A DNA stretch of 64,000 nt from JACCXG01 sp963836735. Lineage in GTDB: Bacteria > Acidobacteriota > Vicinamibacteria > Vicinamibacterales > 2-12-FULL-66-21. The stretch spans positions 124,001-188,000 of the forward strand of contig CAWIKP010000031.1 in the NCBI GenBank assembly GCA_963836735.1, given 5' to 3'. The notes under the pieces were generated by a model. It was not told the DNA's origin. It did no database searches and saw only the letters and a list, made by a program, of their open reading frames with translations. Below are positions 8,933 through 17,242 of the stretch, one piece after another. Both the position numbers and the translations under genes were made by a program. How positions within the stretch are numbered: position 1 is the stretch's first letter; every line of letters starts with the position of its first letter.

Positions 8933-8961
8933 AGCGTACCCGGGAGCCCCGTATGTGTCAA
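8933..8961 (-). promoter_or_regulatory. sigma-70-type promoter of the cysteine operon
   Basis: On the minus strand: perfect -35 TTGACA (8956-8961), 17-bp spacer, -10 TACGCT (8933-8938). The -35 overlaps the stop codon of dapE. The expected start is at 8925-8926, i.e. at the A of the leader-peptide ATG. Confidence 0.75.
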
Positions 8962-9976
8962 GAGGTTGCGGGCGCCGCGGCGTCCCGGAGGCAGGACGTC
9001 GCCAGCGCGACGTAGTGGCCGATGGCCCCCTCCAGCTCGGCCAGATCGAGGTGTTCCTCGGACGTGTGGGCCACCAGGAACGACCCCGGCCCGAACAGGA
9101 GGGGCGTCCCCCAGGCGGACAGCAGCGGAATGTCGGTGGTGAACGGGAATACGGCCGTCTCGACCGGGCTGTCCGTCCAGGTCTTCAGCCGGACGTGGGG
9201 GACGCGGAGGACTTCCTCGAGCTCGACCAGCGGGCGGAGCTGTTCCATGAGGGCCAGCAGTGGCTCGGGGGGCCCGATGGTCCGGAACATGACCTCGGCG
9301 CTGGCGTGCGGCGAAATCACGTTCGGCGCGACCCCGCCCTCGATCAGGCCGATGCTGTAGTAGGTCCGGCCGAGGTCGGGATCGGCCGGAAGCGGGATCG
9401 AGCGGAGCTGCACGAGCGCGTCGAGCAGCTTGTCGATGGCCGAGATGCCGTGCTCGGGAGCCGCCGAGTGTGCGGCACGGCCGGTGGCCCGCAGCCGCAC
9501 GCGCAGGTTGCCGCGGGTCGCAATCGCGAGCCGGCTGTCGGTCGGTTCGCCGTTGATGAGGAACTGCGATCCGAGTCGGGCTGGCGTTGGCCACATCGGC
9601 GCCGTCGCTGCCCCGCTCCTCCCCGACCACGAACAGCATGCCGACCCGGGTCTCTCCCGCCTGCCGAAGCCGTTCGACCGCCGCCACCTGCGCGGCGAGG
9701 ATGCCCTTCGCATCGCACGAGCCGCGGCCGTACAGCCGGCCGTCGCGAATCGAGCTCGCGAAAGTGCGGCGGCACACAGTCGTAGTGCGTGGAGAGGACC
9801 ACGATCGGCGAATCGAGCGTGGCGACGACGTTTCGCCGGCCGTTGGCGACCGGCTGCTCGTCGACGCGGTAGCCGAGCGAGCGAAGGCTGCGCGACAGCC
9901 ACTCGCCGGCCTCCTGCTCGCGCCCGGTCGTGGAATCGATGTCGATCAGCTCACGCGCGAAATCGACGGCGTTCAT
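8958..9976 (-). CDS. dapE: M20 deacylase, probable succinyl-diaminopimelate desuccinylase, two frameshifts
   Basis: Three frames join (repairs near 9770 and 9575) into ~339 residues beginning MNAVDFARELIDIDSTTGRE. M20 zinc motifs: STHYDCVPPH (H-x-D), GRGSCDAKG (bridging Asp), GEERGSDG (Glu-Glu) and AHTSEEH near the end. The family includes ArgE and DapE. Its ATG overlaps the dapD stop (ATGA, 9973-9976) as the last gene of lysC-dapB-dapA-dapD, so removal of succinyl from N-succinyl-LL-DAP is the most likely reaction. An acetyl-ornithine or other N-acyl substrate cannot be excluded from sequence alone. Confidence 0.82.
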
Positions 9977-10816
9977 CTCAGGCCTTCTTCGAGCGCGGTC
10001 CGTGCGTCGGTCTGCTCGTCCCGATACTTGACGATCACGGGTGTGGCGAGCGAGAGGCCCCACTCGGGTCCGCGACCGGTCGTCACCTGCCTCGAGCCCG
10101 GGACCACCACCGCGCCTTCCGGAATGATCAGCGGCACGCCAGGCTCCGCGCGAATGATGCGGCCGTTCGGCAGATCGTAGACAGGCGTCGATCCGGTGAT
10201 GACCGTGCCGGCCGCGAGGACCGATCGGCGCTTCACGATCGCGCCTTCGTACACGCCGCAGTTCCCGCCGACCAGGACGTCGTCTTCGATGATCACCGGC
10301 AGCGCGCCTACCGGCTCGAGCACGCCGCCAATCTGCGCCGCGGCGCTCAGGTGCACGCGACGTCCGATTTGGGCGCAGGAGCCCACCAGCGCGTGCGAGT
10401 CGACGAGCGTCTCATCGCCGACATAGGCGCCGATGTTGATGTACATCGGCGGCATGCAGACGACTTTCTGGCCGATGAAGGCGCCGTCGCGCACCGTCGA
10501 TCCGCCAGGGACGATGCGAACGCCGGCATCGACAGACGAGCGGCTTCAGCGGAAGCGTGTCCTTGTCGAAGAACGGCCAGCGGCCGTGATCGGCGGACGC
10601 ATCGACGACCCGGCCGAACTTGAAGCCGAGCAGGATCCCCTGCTTCACCCACGCGTTGACCCGCCACCCACCCGGCGACGCCGGATCCGGTTCGGCGGCC
10701 CGAACCGTGCCCTGCGACAGTGCGGCACGGAGCTCGGCGAAAACACTGCGCGCCAGCTCCGGATCGGACGAAGCGACGAGGGCAGCGATCTGTTCCTGCA
10801 GCGTGACCGTGGTCAT
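9973..10816 (-). CDS. dapD: tetrahydrodipicolinate N-succinyltransferase, one frameshift
   Basis: The N-terminal frame (MTTVTLQEQIAALVASS ... GRWPFFDKDTLPLKPL) joins at ~10540 to the C-terminal frame (RDGAFIGQKVVCMPPMYINIGAYVG ...), ~280 residues. The second half is a left-handed beta-helix of hexapeptide repeats with GGNCGVYEG and AGTVITGSTPVYDL, typical of DapD. It transfers succinyl from succinyl-CoA to tetrahydrodipicolinate in lysine/DAP synthesis. ATGA overlaps on both sides (dapA stop at 10813; dapE start at 9976) show tight operon coupling. The extra base near 10540 is probably a sequence error. Confidence 0.92.
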
Positions 10817-11721
10817 CGGGTCGCGGCGCCGGCGGATTCGAACACGTGAGCGGCCGTCAGGGCCTTGAGGATCCGCTGCCGTGATGCCTCCAGGGGCGGC
10901 ACCATCGGCAGGCGATAGACCTCCTCGAGCAGGCCCATCGCCGCCATCGCCGCCTTCACCGGAATCGGATTCGATTCCACGAAGTTCGCGCTCATCAGCG
11001 GCATGAGCTGATGGTGGATCCGCCTCGCGGCGATGAAGTCTCCAGCCGCCGCCAGGTCGACCATCCGCGCCATCTCGGCAGGCGCCTCGTTGGCGATCAC
11101 CGAAATGATGCCGTGCCCGCCGACCGCCATCAACGGCAGCGTCAGGGCATCGTCGCCCGAGAGCACGATGAAGCTCTCGGGAACAGCGCGGCAGATCTCG
11201 CACATCTGCGACACGTTGCCCGAGGCTTCCTTCACTCCGGCGATGTTCGGCACCTGGCTGAGGCGAGCGAGCGTCGCAACGTCCACGTTGCAGCCGGTGC
11301 GACCGGGCACGTTGTAGATGATGATCGGCAGGCCGACTTCGCCCGCGATGGCGCTGTAGTGCTGGAACAGCCCTTCCTGCGTGGGCTTGTTGTAGTACGG
11401 CGTGACCGACAGGATGCCGGCGGCGCCAAGCCGCTTCATCTGCTGCGCCGAGCGAATCACCTCGCGCGTATCGTAGCCGCCGGCGCCGGCAAGCACCGGG
11501 ACCTTGCCCGCCGCCTCCTCGACGACGAGCTCGACGACGCGGAATCGTTCCTCGTCCGAGAGCGTCGGGCTCTCGCCCGTCGTGCCGCACGGCACGAGGA
11601 AGTGGATGCCGGCATCGATCTGGCGCTTCGCGAGCCGCCGCACGCCAGCTTGATCGACCGACCCATCACGATTGAATGGCGTAACCAGCGCCGTCCCGCA
11701 TCCCGTCCAGAGCCTAGCCAT
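10813..11721 (-). CDS. dapA: 4-hydroxy-tetrahydrodipicolinate synthase
   Basis: An intact 302-residue TIM-barrel aldolase. Key features: GTALVTPFNRDGSVD at the start, the substrate loop CGTTGESPTL, the Tyr-containing SVTPYYNKPTQEGLF, the catalytic-tyrosine segment IIIYNVPGRTG and the Schiff-base lysine in IAGVKEASG. It condenses pyruvate with aspartate semialdehyde. A 117-bp gap with two GGGTC palindromes separates it from dapB upstream. Confidence 0.97.
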   Translation of the reverse strand: MARLWTGCGTALVTPFNRDGSVDQAGVRRLAKRQIDAGIHFLVPCGTTGESPTLSDEERFRVVELVVEEAAGKVPVLAGAGGYDTREVIRSAQQMKRLGAAGILSVTPYYNKPTQEGLFQHYSAIAGEVGLPIIIYNVPGRTGCNVDVATLARLSQVPNIAGVKEASGNVSQMCEICRAVPESFIVLSGDDALTLPLMAVGGHGIISVIANEAPAEMARMVDLAAAGDFIAARRIHHQLMPLMSANFVESNPIPVKAAMAAMGLLEEVYRLPMVPPLEASRQRILKALTAAHVFESAGAATR

Positions 11722-11736
11722 GTGGTCTCCTCACTC

Positions 11737-11837
11737 GGCCGGGTCTAAAGACCCGGCCCTACAAGTTCCTGCAGCTACGCAAACCCGAACCCGCGAACCC
11801 GCGAGCCCGCCGTAGCGCCGGGTCTTTGGACCCGGCG
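11737..11837. repeat. two GGGTC palindromes and a CGAACCCGCGAACC-type repeat between dapB and dapA
   Basis: Hairpins GGCCGGGTCT/AGACCCGGCC (11737-11758) and CGCCGGGTC/GACCCGGCG (11816-11837) flank a GAACCCGCGAACC tract (about 11782-11812). A degenerate copy lies near 14237. They may act as RNA hairpins within the operon or be REP-like elements. Confidence 0.65.
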
Positions 11838-11838
11838 A

Positions 11839-12519
11839 TCAGAGCCCCAGCACATCTCTCATCGTGAACCAGCCGCGCCTGCCTTGCAACCACTGCGCGG
11901 CGTGCAGCGCGCCGCGGGCGAAGACCGCGCGATCGCGTGCTGTATGCGTCAGCGTAATCGTTTCCGCTGCCGCGTCGAACCCCAGCGTGTGCGTGCCCGG
12001 AATCGATCCGGCGCGCGACGACGACACGTCGATCGGGTGGCCATATCCCCGCGCGCGCATCGCCGACTCCATCGCCAGCGCGGTGCCCGACGGTGCGTCT
12101 CGCTTGGCCGCATGATGCAGCTCGTGCAGCCAGGCGCCGAACGCCGGCTGCTCCCGCCAGAGCTCCGCGGCCCGCTCTACCAGCGCCAGGAACAGGTTGA
12201 CGCCGACCGCGAAATTCGGCGCTGCCACGACGCCGATCCCGCGCGACTGCGCCTCGGCCCGCAGCGCCGGCTCTTCCGCCTGCCATCCGGTCGCGCCAAT
12301 CACGACATTCATGCCGCGCGCGGCGAGCAGGGGAAAGTTCACCGGCACCGCGTCGGCGAGCGAGAAGTCGATCGCCACGTCGGCCTGCGGCCATGATTCG
12401 GGCTGCGCGGCGTTATCGATATCCACGGTCCCCGCGACCTGAAACCCGTAATCCGGCGCCAGCGCCTCGACCAGGCGGCCCATCCGGCCGCGGCCGACAA
12501 TCAGCAGCGATCCGCTCAC
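11839..12519 (-). CDS. dapB: 4-hydroxy-tetrahydrodipicolinate reductase
   Basis: Begins with GTG at 12519 overlapping the lysC TGA (GTGA); 226 residues. The nucleotide loop is shortened to VGRGRMGRLVEAL (family G-x-x-GxMG). VAAPNFAVGVNLFLALVE and the catalytic His-Lys motif ELHHAAKRDAPSGTA are typical of DapB. It reduces the DapA product with NAD(P)H. Slightly shorter than the E. coli enzyme, with no sign of truncation. The same frame stays open upstream through part of lysC by chance. Confidence 0.95.
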   Translation of the reverse strand: MSGSLLIVGRGRMGRLVEALAPDYGFQVAGTVDIDNAAQPESWPQADVAIDFSLADAVPVNFPLLAARGMNVVIGATGWQAEEPALRAEAQSRGIGVVAAPNFAVGVNLFLALVERAAELWREQPAFGAWLHELHHAAKRDAPSGTALAMESAMRARGYGHPIDVSSSRAGSIPGTHTLGFDAAAETITLTHTARDRAVFARGALHAAQWLQGRRGWFTMRDVLGL

Positions 12520-13914
12520 GAGGCGAGACCGCGGGCCGCCGCCGATACTTTGGCGTCGCGCGCGAAGAACGTGTCGTGCAGGTGATTCATCGCCTGCGCC
12601 GCCACGGCATCCTGGAGCACCACCGTGACATTCCGGCGCGAGGCGGCCTGCGACACCATCCGCAACGGGAAGTGCTCGAGCGATCCAAGGATTCGCGTTG
12701 ACAGCTTCGGATCGCGGCGCAGGCCGTCGCCGACCGCACAGAGGATCGCCATGTCGTGCTCGACCCGCACGTCGGCAAAGGCCGACAGCTCCTCCACCAG
12801 CTCCTCGAGCCGGCTCGCATCGTCGATGGTGACCGAGATGCTCACCTCCGACGTGCTCACCACGTCGATCGCCGTGCGGCAGCGTTCGAAGACCTCGAAG
12901 ACCCGGCGCAGGAATCCGTGCGCCATCAGCATGCGCGTCGACGTGATGTCGACGACGGTGATGTGACGCTTGCAGGCGAGTGCGGCAAGCGGTTCGTCGA
13001 CCGGAGAGCTGCCCGTGATCAGCGTGCCGCCGCCGTCGAACTTGCGGCTGTTCAGGATCTTGACCGGAATGCTCTTCGCGACCGCAGGCAGGATCGTGCT
13101 CGGGTGCAGCACCTTCGCGCCGAAGTAGGCCAGCTCCGACGCCTCTTCGAACGACAATCGCGGTACGACGTGGGTCGACTTCACGACCCGGGGGTCGGCG
13201 GTCATCATCCCGTCCACGTCGGTCCAGATCTGAATCTCGCTGGCGTCGAGCGCCGCGCCCAGAATCGCCGCCGAGTAATCCGATCCGCCGCGCCCGAGCG
13301 TGGTGGTGACGCCGGTGGTGGTCGCCCCCACGTAGCCGCCGACGATCGGGATTTGGCGGGCGGCAGACGAGCGGCGCGAGATGCGCGGCGACGGCGGAGG
13401 CGGTTTCCGTTGTCAGCGGCAGCGCACAGCCAAACGTGTCGTTGGTCACCACGACTTTTCGCGCGTCCACCCAGGCGGCGGGAAGCCCGGCAGCCCGGCA
13501 TACGGCTTCGATGATGCGGCTGCTCAGCAGCTCTCCGAACGCCGCGACCGCATCGCGCGCCCGGGGCGACGCGTCCTTCAGCGTCCCGATGGCGTGCAAC
13601 AGATTGCGAAGCTCGGTTGCTTCCGACGCGAGCACCTGACAGAGCGCGTCGGGATCCGGCACCACCTGTCGCGCGACCTGTTCGTGCCGCTGCTGCAGCT
13701 CGCCAAGCCCCGCGAGCACGATCGTCTCGTCGGTCGCGGCGGCCGCCGCCGCGAGGTTGAAGAGCCGGTCGGTGACGCCCGACAGCGCCGACACCACGAC
13801 GACCGCGCTGCCATTGGCCTGCGCGGCCGAGACGTGCCTCACCAGCCTGCCGATCGCCTCGGCGTCGCCGACTGAGGTTCCGCCGAATTTCAGGACCACC
13901 GGACCGGGACTCAT
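12516..13914 (-). CDS. lysC: aspartate kinase, one frameshift
   Basis: Starts at ATG 13914 after a GGAGG site. VVLKFGGTSVGDAEAIGRL is the kinase N-terminus. After a repair near 13345 it continues ATTTGVTTTLGRGGSDYSAA, then DVDGMMTADPR, and two C-terminal ACT domains (HITVVDITSTRMLMAHGFL; ISVTIDDASRLEELVEEL), ~466 residues. It phosphorylates aspartate at the head of the lysine/DAP, threonine and methionine routes; ACT domains usually sense lysine or threonine. No homoserine dehydrogenase is fused. First structural gene after an attenuator-like leader. Confidence 0.94.
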
Positions 13915-13976
13915 CAAACCTCCTCCGCCTCCGCCGCTTCGCGGCTCCGGCGAGACAGGGCCCATCAGCGGGCCAC

Positions 13977-14014
13977 AAAGAAAAACGCCGGCTCTGTCAC
14001 TCCAGAGCCGGCGT
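13977..14014 (-). terminator. intrinsic terminator upstream of lysC (attenuator)
   Basis: Minus-strand hairpin ACGCCGGCTCTG / CAGAGCCGGCGT (13985-14014), a perfect 12-bp stem with 6-nt loop, followed by TTTTTCTTTG. It stands between the small leader ORF and lysC, so it must be conditional. Segment 14063-14069 (GCCGGCG, inside the leader ORF) is complementary to the 5' arm (14007-14013) and could form an antiterminator. Confidence 0.85.
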
Positions 14015-14044
14015 CGGGTGTTGCTCGCGTTCGGAATTGTCAGA

Positions 14045-14131
14045 TCACGCGCAAGTACACACCGCCGGCCTGCCGGGTTTCTTCACCCGCTTTCGAGAGG
14101 CGACGGCGGACGCGCATGTCCAGGAAATCAT
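14045..14131 (-). CDS. putative lysine-operon leader peptide (28 aa)
   Basis: ATG at 14131, TGA at 14045-14047. The peptide begins MISWTCASAV and carries the cluster RKRVKK, with three Lys codons (AAG, AAG, AAA) in five. The promoter at 14141-14170 predicts a transcription start at about 14133, so the 5' leader is only 2-3 nt. The Lys codons lie beside a CGGGT/ACCCG mini-hairpin, and the ORF overlaps a segment able to pair with the downstream terminator arm. The arrangement mirrors the cysteine leader at 8845-8925. Which amino acid is sensed is inferred from codon content and is not certain. Confidence 0.55.
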   Translation of the reverse strand: MISWTCASAVASRKRVKKPGRPAVCTCA

Positions 14132-14140
14132 TTGCGCGAA

Positions 14141-14170
14141 AGTATACAAACTGACAATGCAATCGGTCAA
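14141..14170 (-). promoter_or_regulatory. sigma-70-type promoter of the lysC-dap operon
   Basis: Minus strand: -35 TTGACC (14165-14170), 18-bp spacer, -10 TATACT (14141-14146). The expected start is near 14133, two bases before the leader ATG. Confidence 0.75.
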
Positions 14171-14171
14171 C

Positions 14172-14296
14172 AAGTCGCGAGGTCGCGGGTTCCCGGGTTG
14201 CGGGTTCGGGTAGTCCTGGTCGCGGCTCTATGATGTAGCGCCGGGTCTTCAGACTCGGGCCCTACTCGAACCGCGAGCCCGCGAACCGCGAACCCG
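14172..14296. repeat. GGTTCGCGGGTT-type degenerate repeats and a GGGTC palindrome
   Basis: Tracts of alternating CGAACC-CGCG and CGGGTTCG units (14177-14206, 14265-14296) surround a degenerate GGGTC palindrome (about 14237-14262). Related tracts occur at about 11782, 29040 and 29680. No gene lies here. Confidence 0.55.
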
Positions 14297-14299
14297 CGG

Positions 14300-15572
14300 T
14301 CACCGGATAATCCTCAGATTCTCCGGCGTCGGCAGATCGCCAATCAGCCTCAGGACCACGCCGCGAGTGTGGCTGACGATGTACAGCTTCGCCATCCAGA
14401 TCGGCACCGAAGGAACTCATGTTTCCGAGCACCTGGGGACCACCGAGTTCCGTCGTGTGCTCGAGGATGCCGTTACGCACGGGCCTCGCCGTTCGCATCC
14501 AGCGCGAGGCCCAGCGACCACACACGTCCGAAGTAGTCGGCGAAGAAGTAACGCCCGCGATACTGGCTGCCGAGCGACCGTCCACGGTAGACGAACCCGC
14601 CCGTCACCGAAGCGCCAAGCGTCCGGCCGTAGTCATGAATCGGATCGATCAGCGGTCGAGGTCGCCGTCGGCCGATCCAAGTTGGCGTGCGCACCCTCGC
14701 GTCTCGGCCATCCGTAGTTGCGACCTCCTCGCCCGCGTGGCTCGTAGTCGATCTCCTCGAAAGCGTTCTGCCCACGTCGCCGATCACAAGCGCGCCGGTG
14801 CCGCCAAGCGCAACATCGTCGAAGCTGTACCGCCACGGATTGCGCAGCCCGAGGTCCCAGATTTCCTTCCTGGTCGGCGACGGAGCGTTGATGAAGGGAT
14901 TGTCCGACGGCAGCTCGATAGCCGATTGGATGGTTGTCCGGAACATTCACGTCGATGCGCAGCATCTTTCCGAGCAGCGTCGACATGTTCTGCGCCTGAT
15001 CGAATTGGATCGTTGCCGCCACCACCATCCCCGAGCCCGATGTACAGAAACCCGTCTGGCCCGAATGCCAGGTTGCCGCCGTTGTGATTGCCAGCATGGC
15101 TGAGAGATTACCGCTGGAGCAGGCACCGGGCCGTTGAACCGCAGATCGAACCGGCTCGAGATGTCGGCGCCGCCCCCGGGGATCTTGCGGAATCTGGCCA
15201 CGACCGTGTGGCCGTTGAGATTCGTGAAATTGACGAAGAAGCGTCCGGTCGCTGCAAAATTCGGAGCGAACGCCAGACCGAGCATGCCCCGTTCGCCGCC
15301 GCCGTGATCGCGCCGCGGAAGTCGAGCAGGTCCCCGGCGATTGCACGGTTCCGGATGATCCGGATGCGGCCGGCCTGCTCGACGGCGTAAAACACCGCGC
15401 GATCGGTCGGATCCGGAACGAAGGCCACCGGGCTCTGAAGTCCGGACACGAAGGCGAGTGAGCGGATGCTGGTCGCCGACTGCGACGAAGCGGTAACGCT
15501 GATCAACGTAATCAGGGCCGCGATGCCAAGAGTTTTCACAGGTGCGCTATGATCAGTGCGTTCCACGCCCAT
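14300..15572 (-). pseudogene. PQQ-type glucose/sorbosone dehydrogenase-like secreted protein, heavily frameshifted
   Basis: Homologous pieces appear in order in different frames: signal region TLGIAALITLISVTASS, then SPVAFVPDPTDRAVFYAVEQAG, MLGLAFAPNFAATGRFFVNF, MSTLLGKMLRIDVN, EIWDLGLRNPWRYSFD, YFFADYFGRVWSL, and finally an end at the TGA near 14300. These are the blades of the secreted six-bladed GSDH propeller that oxidises sugars with PQQ. At least five frame changes in 1.3 kb are more than in neighbouring genes, so true decay is possible as well as sequence error. A GTG at 15539 is an alternative start. Divergent from a homologue at 15571. Confidence 0.7.
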
Positions 15573-17032
15573 GGGCCGATTGTCGCGCACCTTCCTCGTC
15601 GTGTCACTCCTGGCGGTCGCGGCCTGCGGTGGCAACGACGGCGACGTCACCGCCCTCCTCTCCCCCACCATCCGGATCCGGCGATACCGTCACCGGTCGC
15701 GAACGTTTCGGATGGAGCCAGGCCGCGAGTCAGAGCGACGCCAGCGTGCTGCAGTTCGCGGTTTACGTCGACGGCACCAGACGCGTGCTCGAAGGTGTGG
15801 CGTGCGCCGCCGGCAGCGCCGGCAACCTCGATTGCAACGCCCCGCTGCCGTCGATGACCGCGGGCCGTCACACGCTCGAGCTGGCCGCCTTCTACACGTC
15901 CGGCGACAGCGTGATCGAAGGGCCGCGCTCTCCACCGCTGCAACTTCAGATCGCCGGCGTGACGGCATCGAATGACTCGTCATCGGTTGCCAGTGTTCCC
16001 GCGCCTCGGGATGGTCCGGTCGCCGCCTCTGACGGCACGGCGCTGAATGCCGAGATTCTCGGCACCGATCTCGTGAACCCGGCCGACGTTGCGATCGACC
16101 CGTCCGGTCGCACGTTCGTGGCCGAGCGCGCCGGCACCATCCGCATCTTCGATCAGGATGGAACCACCTCGGTCGGCGATAGCACGGACAGTCTTCGATC
16201 GTCGCGCGAGACGGATGCCGCGGTGCTCTCGATCGCACTGGCGCCCGACTTCGCCGAATCTCACTTCGTTTACGTGCTGAAGGTCGAACCCGGAGCCGGC
16301 GAGTCGCGCGCGCTCCTGGTGCGATACCGCGAGTCGGATGGACGATTCGGGCAGGCCGCGGTGATCTCGACGGTGCCGTTCCCCGCTCTGGATCCCGCGG
16401 GCGTGGTCCGGTTCGGTCCCGACGGCGCGCTGTATGTCGGGCTCGGCTCGCGATCGATCGACGCGGAAACACTGCGCGCATCGCCGGACGGCGGCAGGAT
16501 TCTGCGATTGCTGCCCGACGGCCGAACGCCGCGGGACAACCCGCGCGGCTCACCCGTGTACTCGAGCGGTCACCGCGACCCGAGCGGTTTCGTCTGGCAC
16601 CAGGCCGGCGCGTTCCTGGAAGTCGAGAGCGGAGCCGAAGCCGACGAGGTCAACACGATCCGGGCCGGCGGCGACTATGGCTGGCCGACCTTCAACAGAC
16701 GCGCTCGCCTGTCCGGCCCTGCGTCGCCGGATGTGGTGCTGCCCGCGGGCACGATCCCCTCCGGGATGACGTCAGTGAAAGACCGACGCAGCGCGCTTGC
16801 CGGCGACCTGATCGTTTCCTCGATCGGCCTCGAGGATCTATTGAGGATCGCGATGACCCCTGACGGCACGCCGGCGGCCGTCGAGCCCGTCCGTCTGCTT
16901 CAACGCCGCTTTGGCGCGATCGGACAGGTTGCGGCCGGGCCGGACGCGGCCCTCGTCTTTATCACGCGCAATCGAGAGTCGTGGGGCGAGGGGCGCGACG
17001 TCGTCGTCCGCCTGACTCCGCCGCGCGAATGA
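15571..17032 (+). CDS. lipoprotein with GSDH-type beta-propeller (PQQ dehydrogenase-like), one frameshift
   Basis: Begins MGRLSRTFLVVSLLAVAACGG with a lipobox (LAVAAC). After a one-base repair near 15665 it runs to 17032, ~486 residues. An N-terminal region (residues ~50-150, YVDGTRRVLEGVACAAG ... RHTLELAAFY) looks like an Ig-like strand domain. The propeller follows: LVNPADVAIDPSGRTFVAERAGTIRIF, LSIALAPDF, VVRFGPDGALYVGLG, GGDYGWPTF. It resembles soluble aldose-sugar dehydrogenases; substrate unknown. It is divergent from a broken homologue 30 bp away, suggesting an inverted gene duplication. Confidence 0.75.
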
Positions 17033-17242
17033 GAAGCGGCTGACGCAGCGAAGCCGACAATCGGGTAGAAATTGCGCGACTCTTTTTCACGCCTCTTCAG
17101 TCCCACACGAAGCCCGACGGCAAATCATTGGCATTTTGAACGTTGAGCTCGGGCGCACGTCTCGTTGAGTCGCCGTGGCATTTCGATTGCTCGATTCCCC
17201 TGCAGTGAGAGATTCAAGATTTGCTCAGGGAGGAGCCAAGCA

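Noticed and set aside
9430..10623. Long plus-strand ORFs opposite dapE/dapD (and many like it across the window)
   Set aside because: They are Arg-rich shadows of minus-strand genes in GC-rich DNA with no recognisable domain.
11839..13965. A lysC-dapB fusion protein
   Set aside because: The shared frame exists only because of the frameshift in lysC; lysC ends at its own TGA, which overlaps the dapB GTG.
14045..14116. Alternative leader ORF in another frame (start MRVRRRLSK)
   Set aside because: It starts further from the predicted transcription start and is Arg-rich, which fits the lysine pathway less well; kept only as an alternative.
13977..14171. Lysine (L-box) riboswitch before lysC
   Set aside because: The leader is only ~220 nt with a translated ORF and simple competing hairpins; the conserved L-box five-way junction pieces were not recognised.
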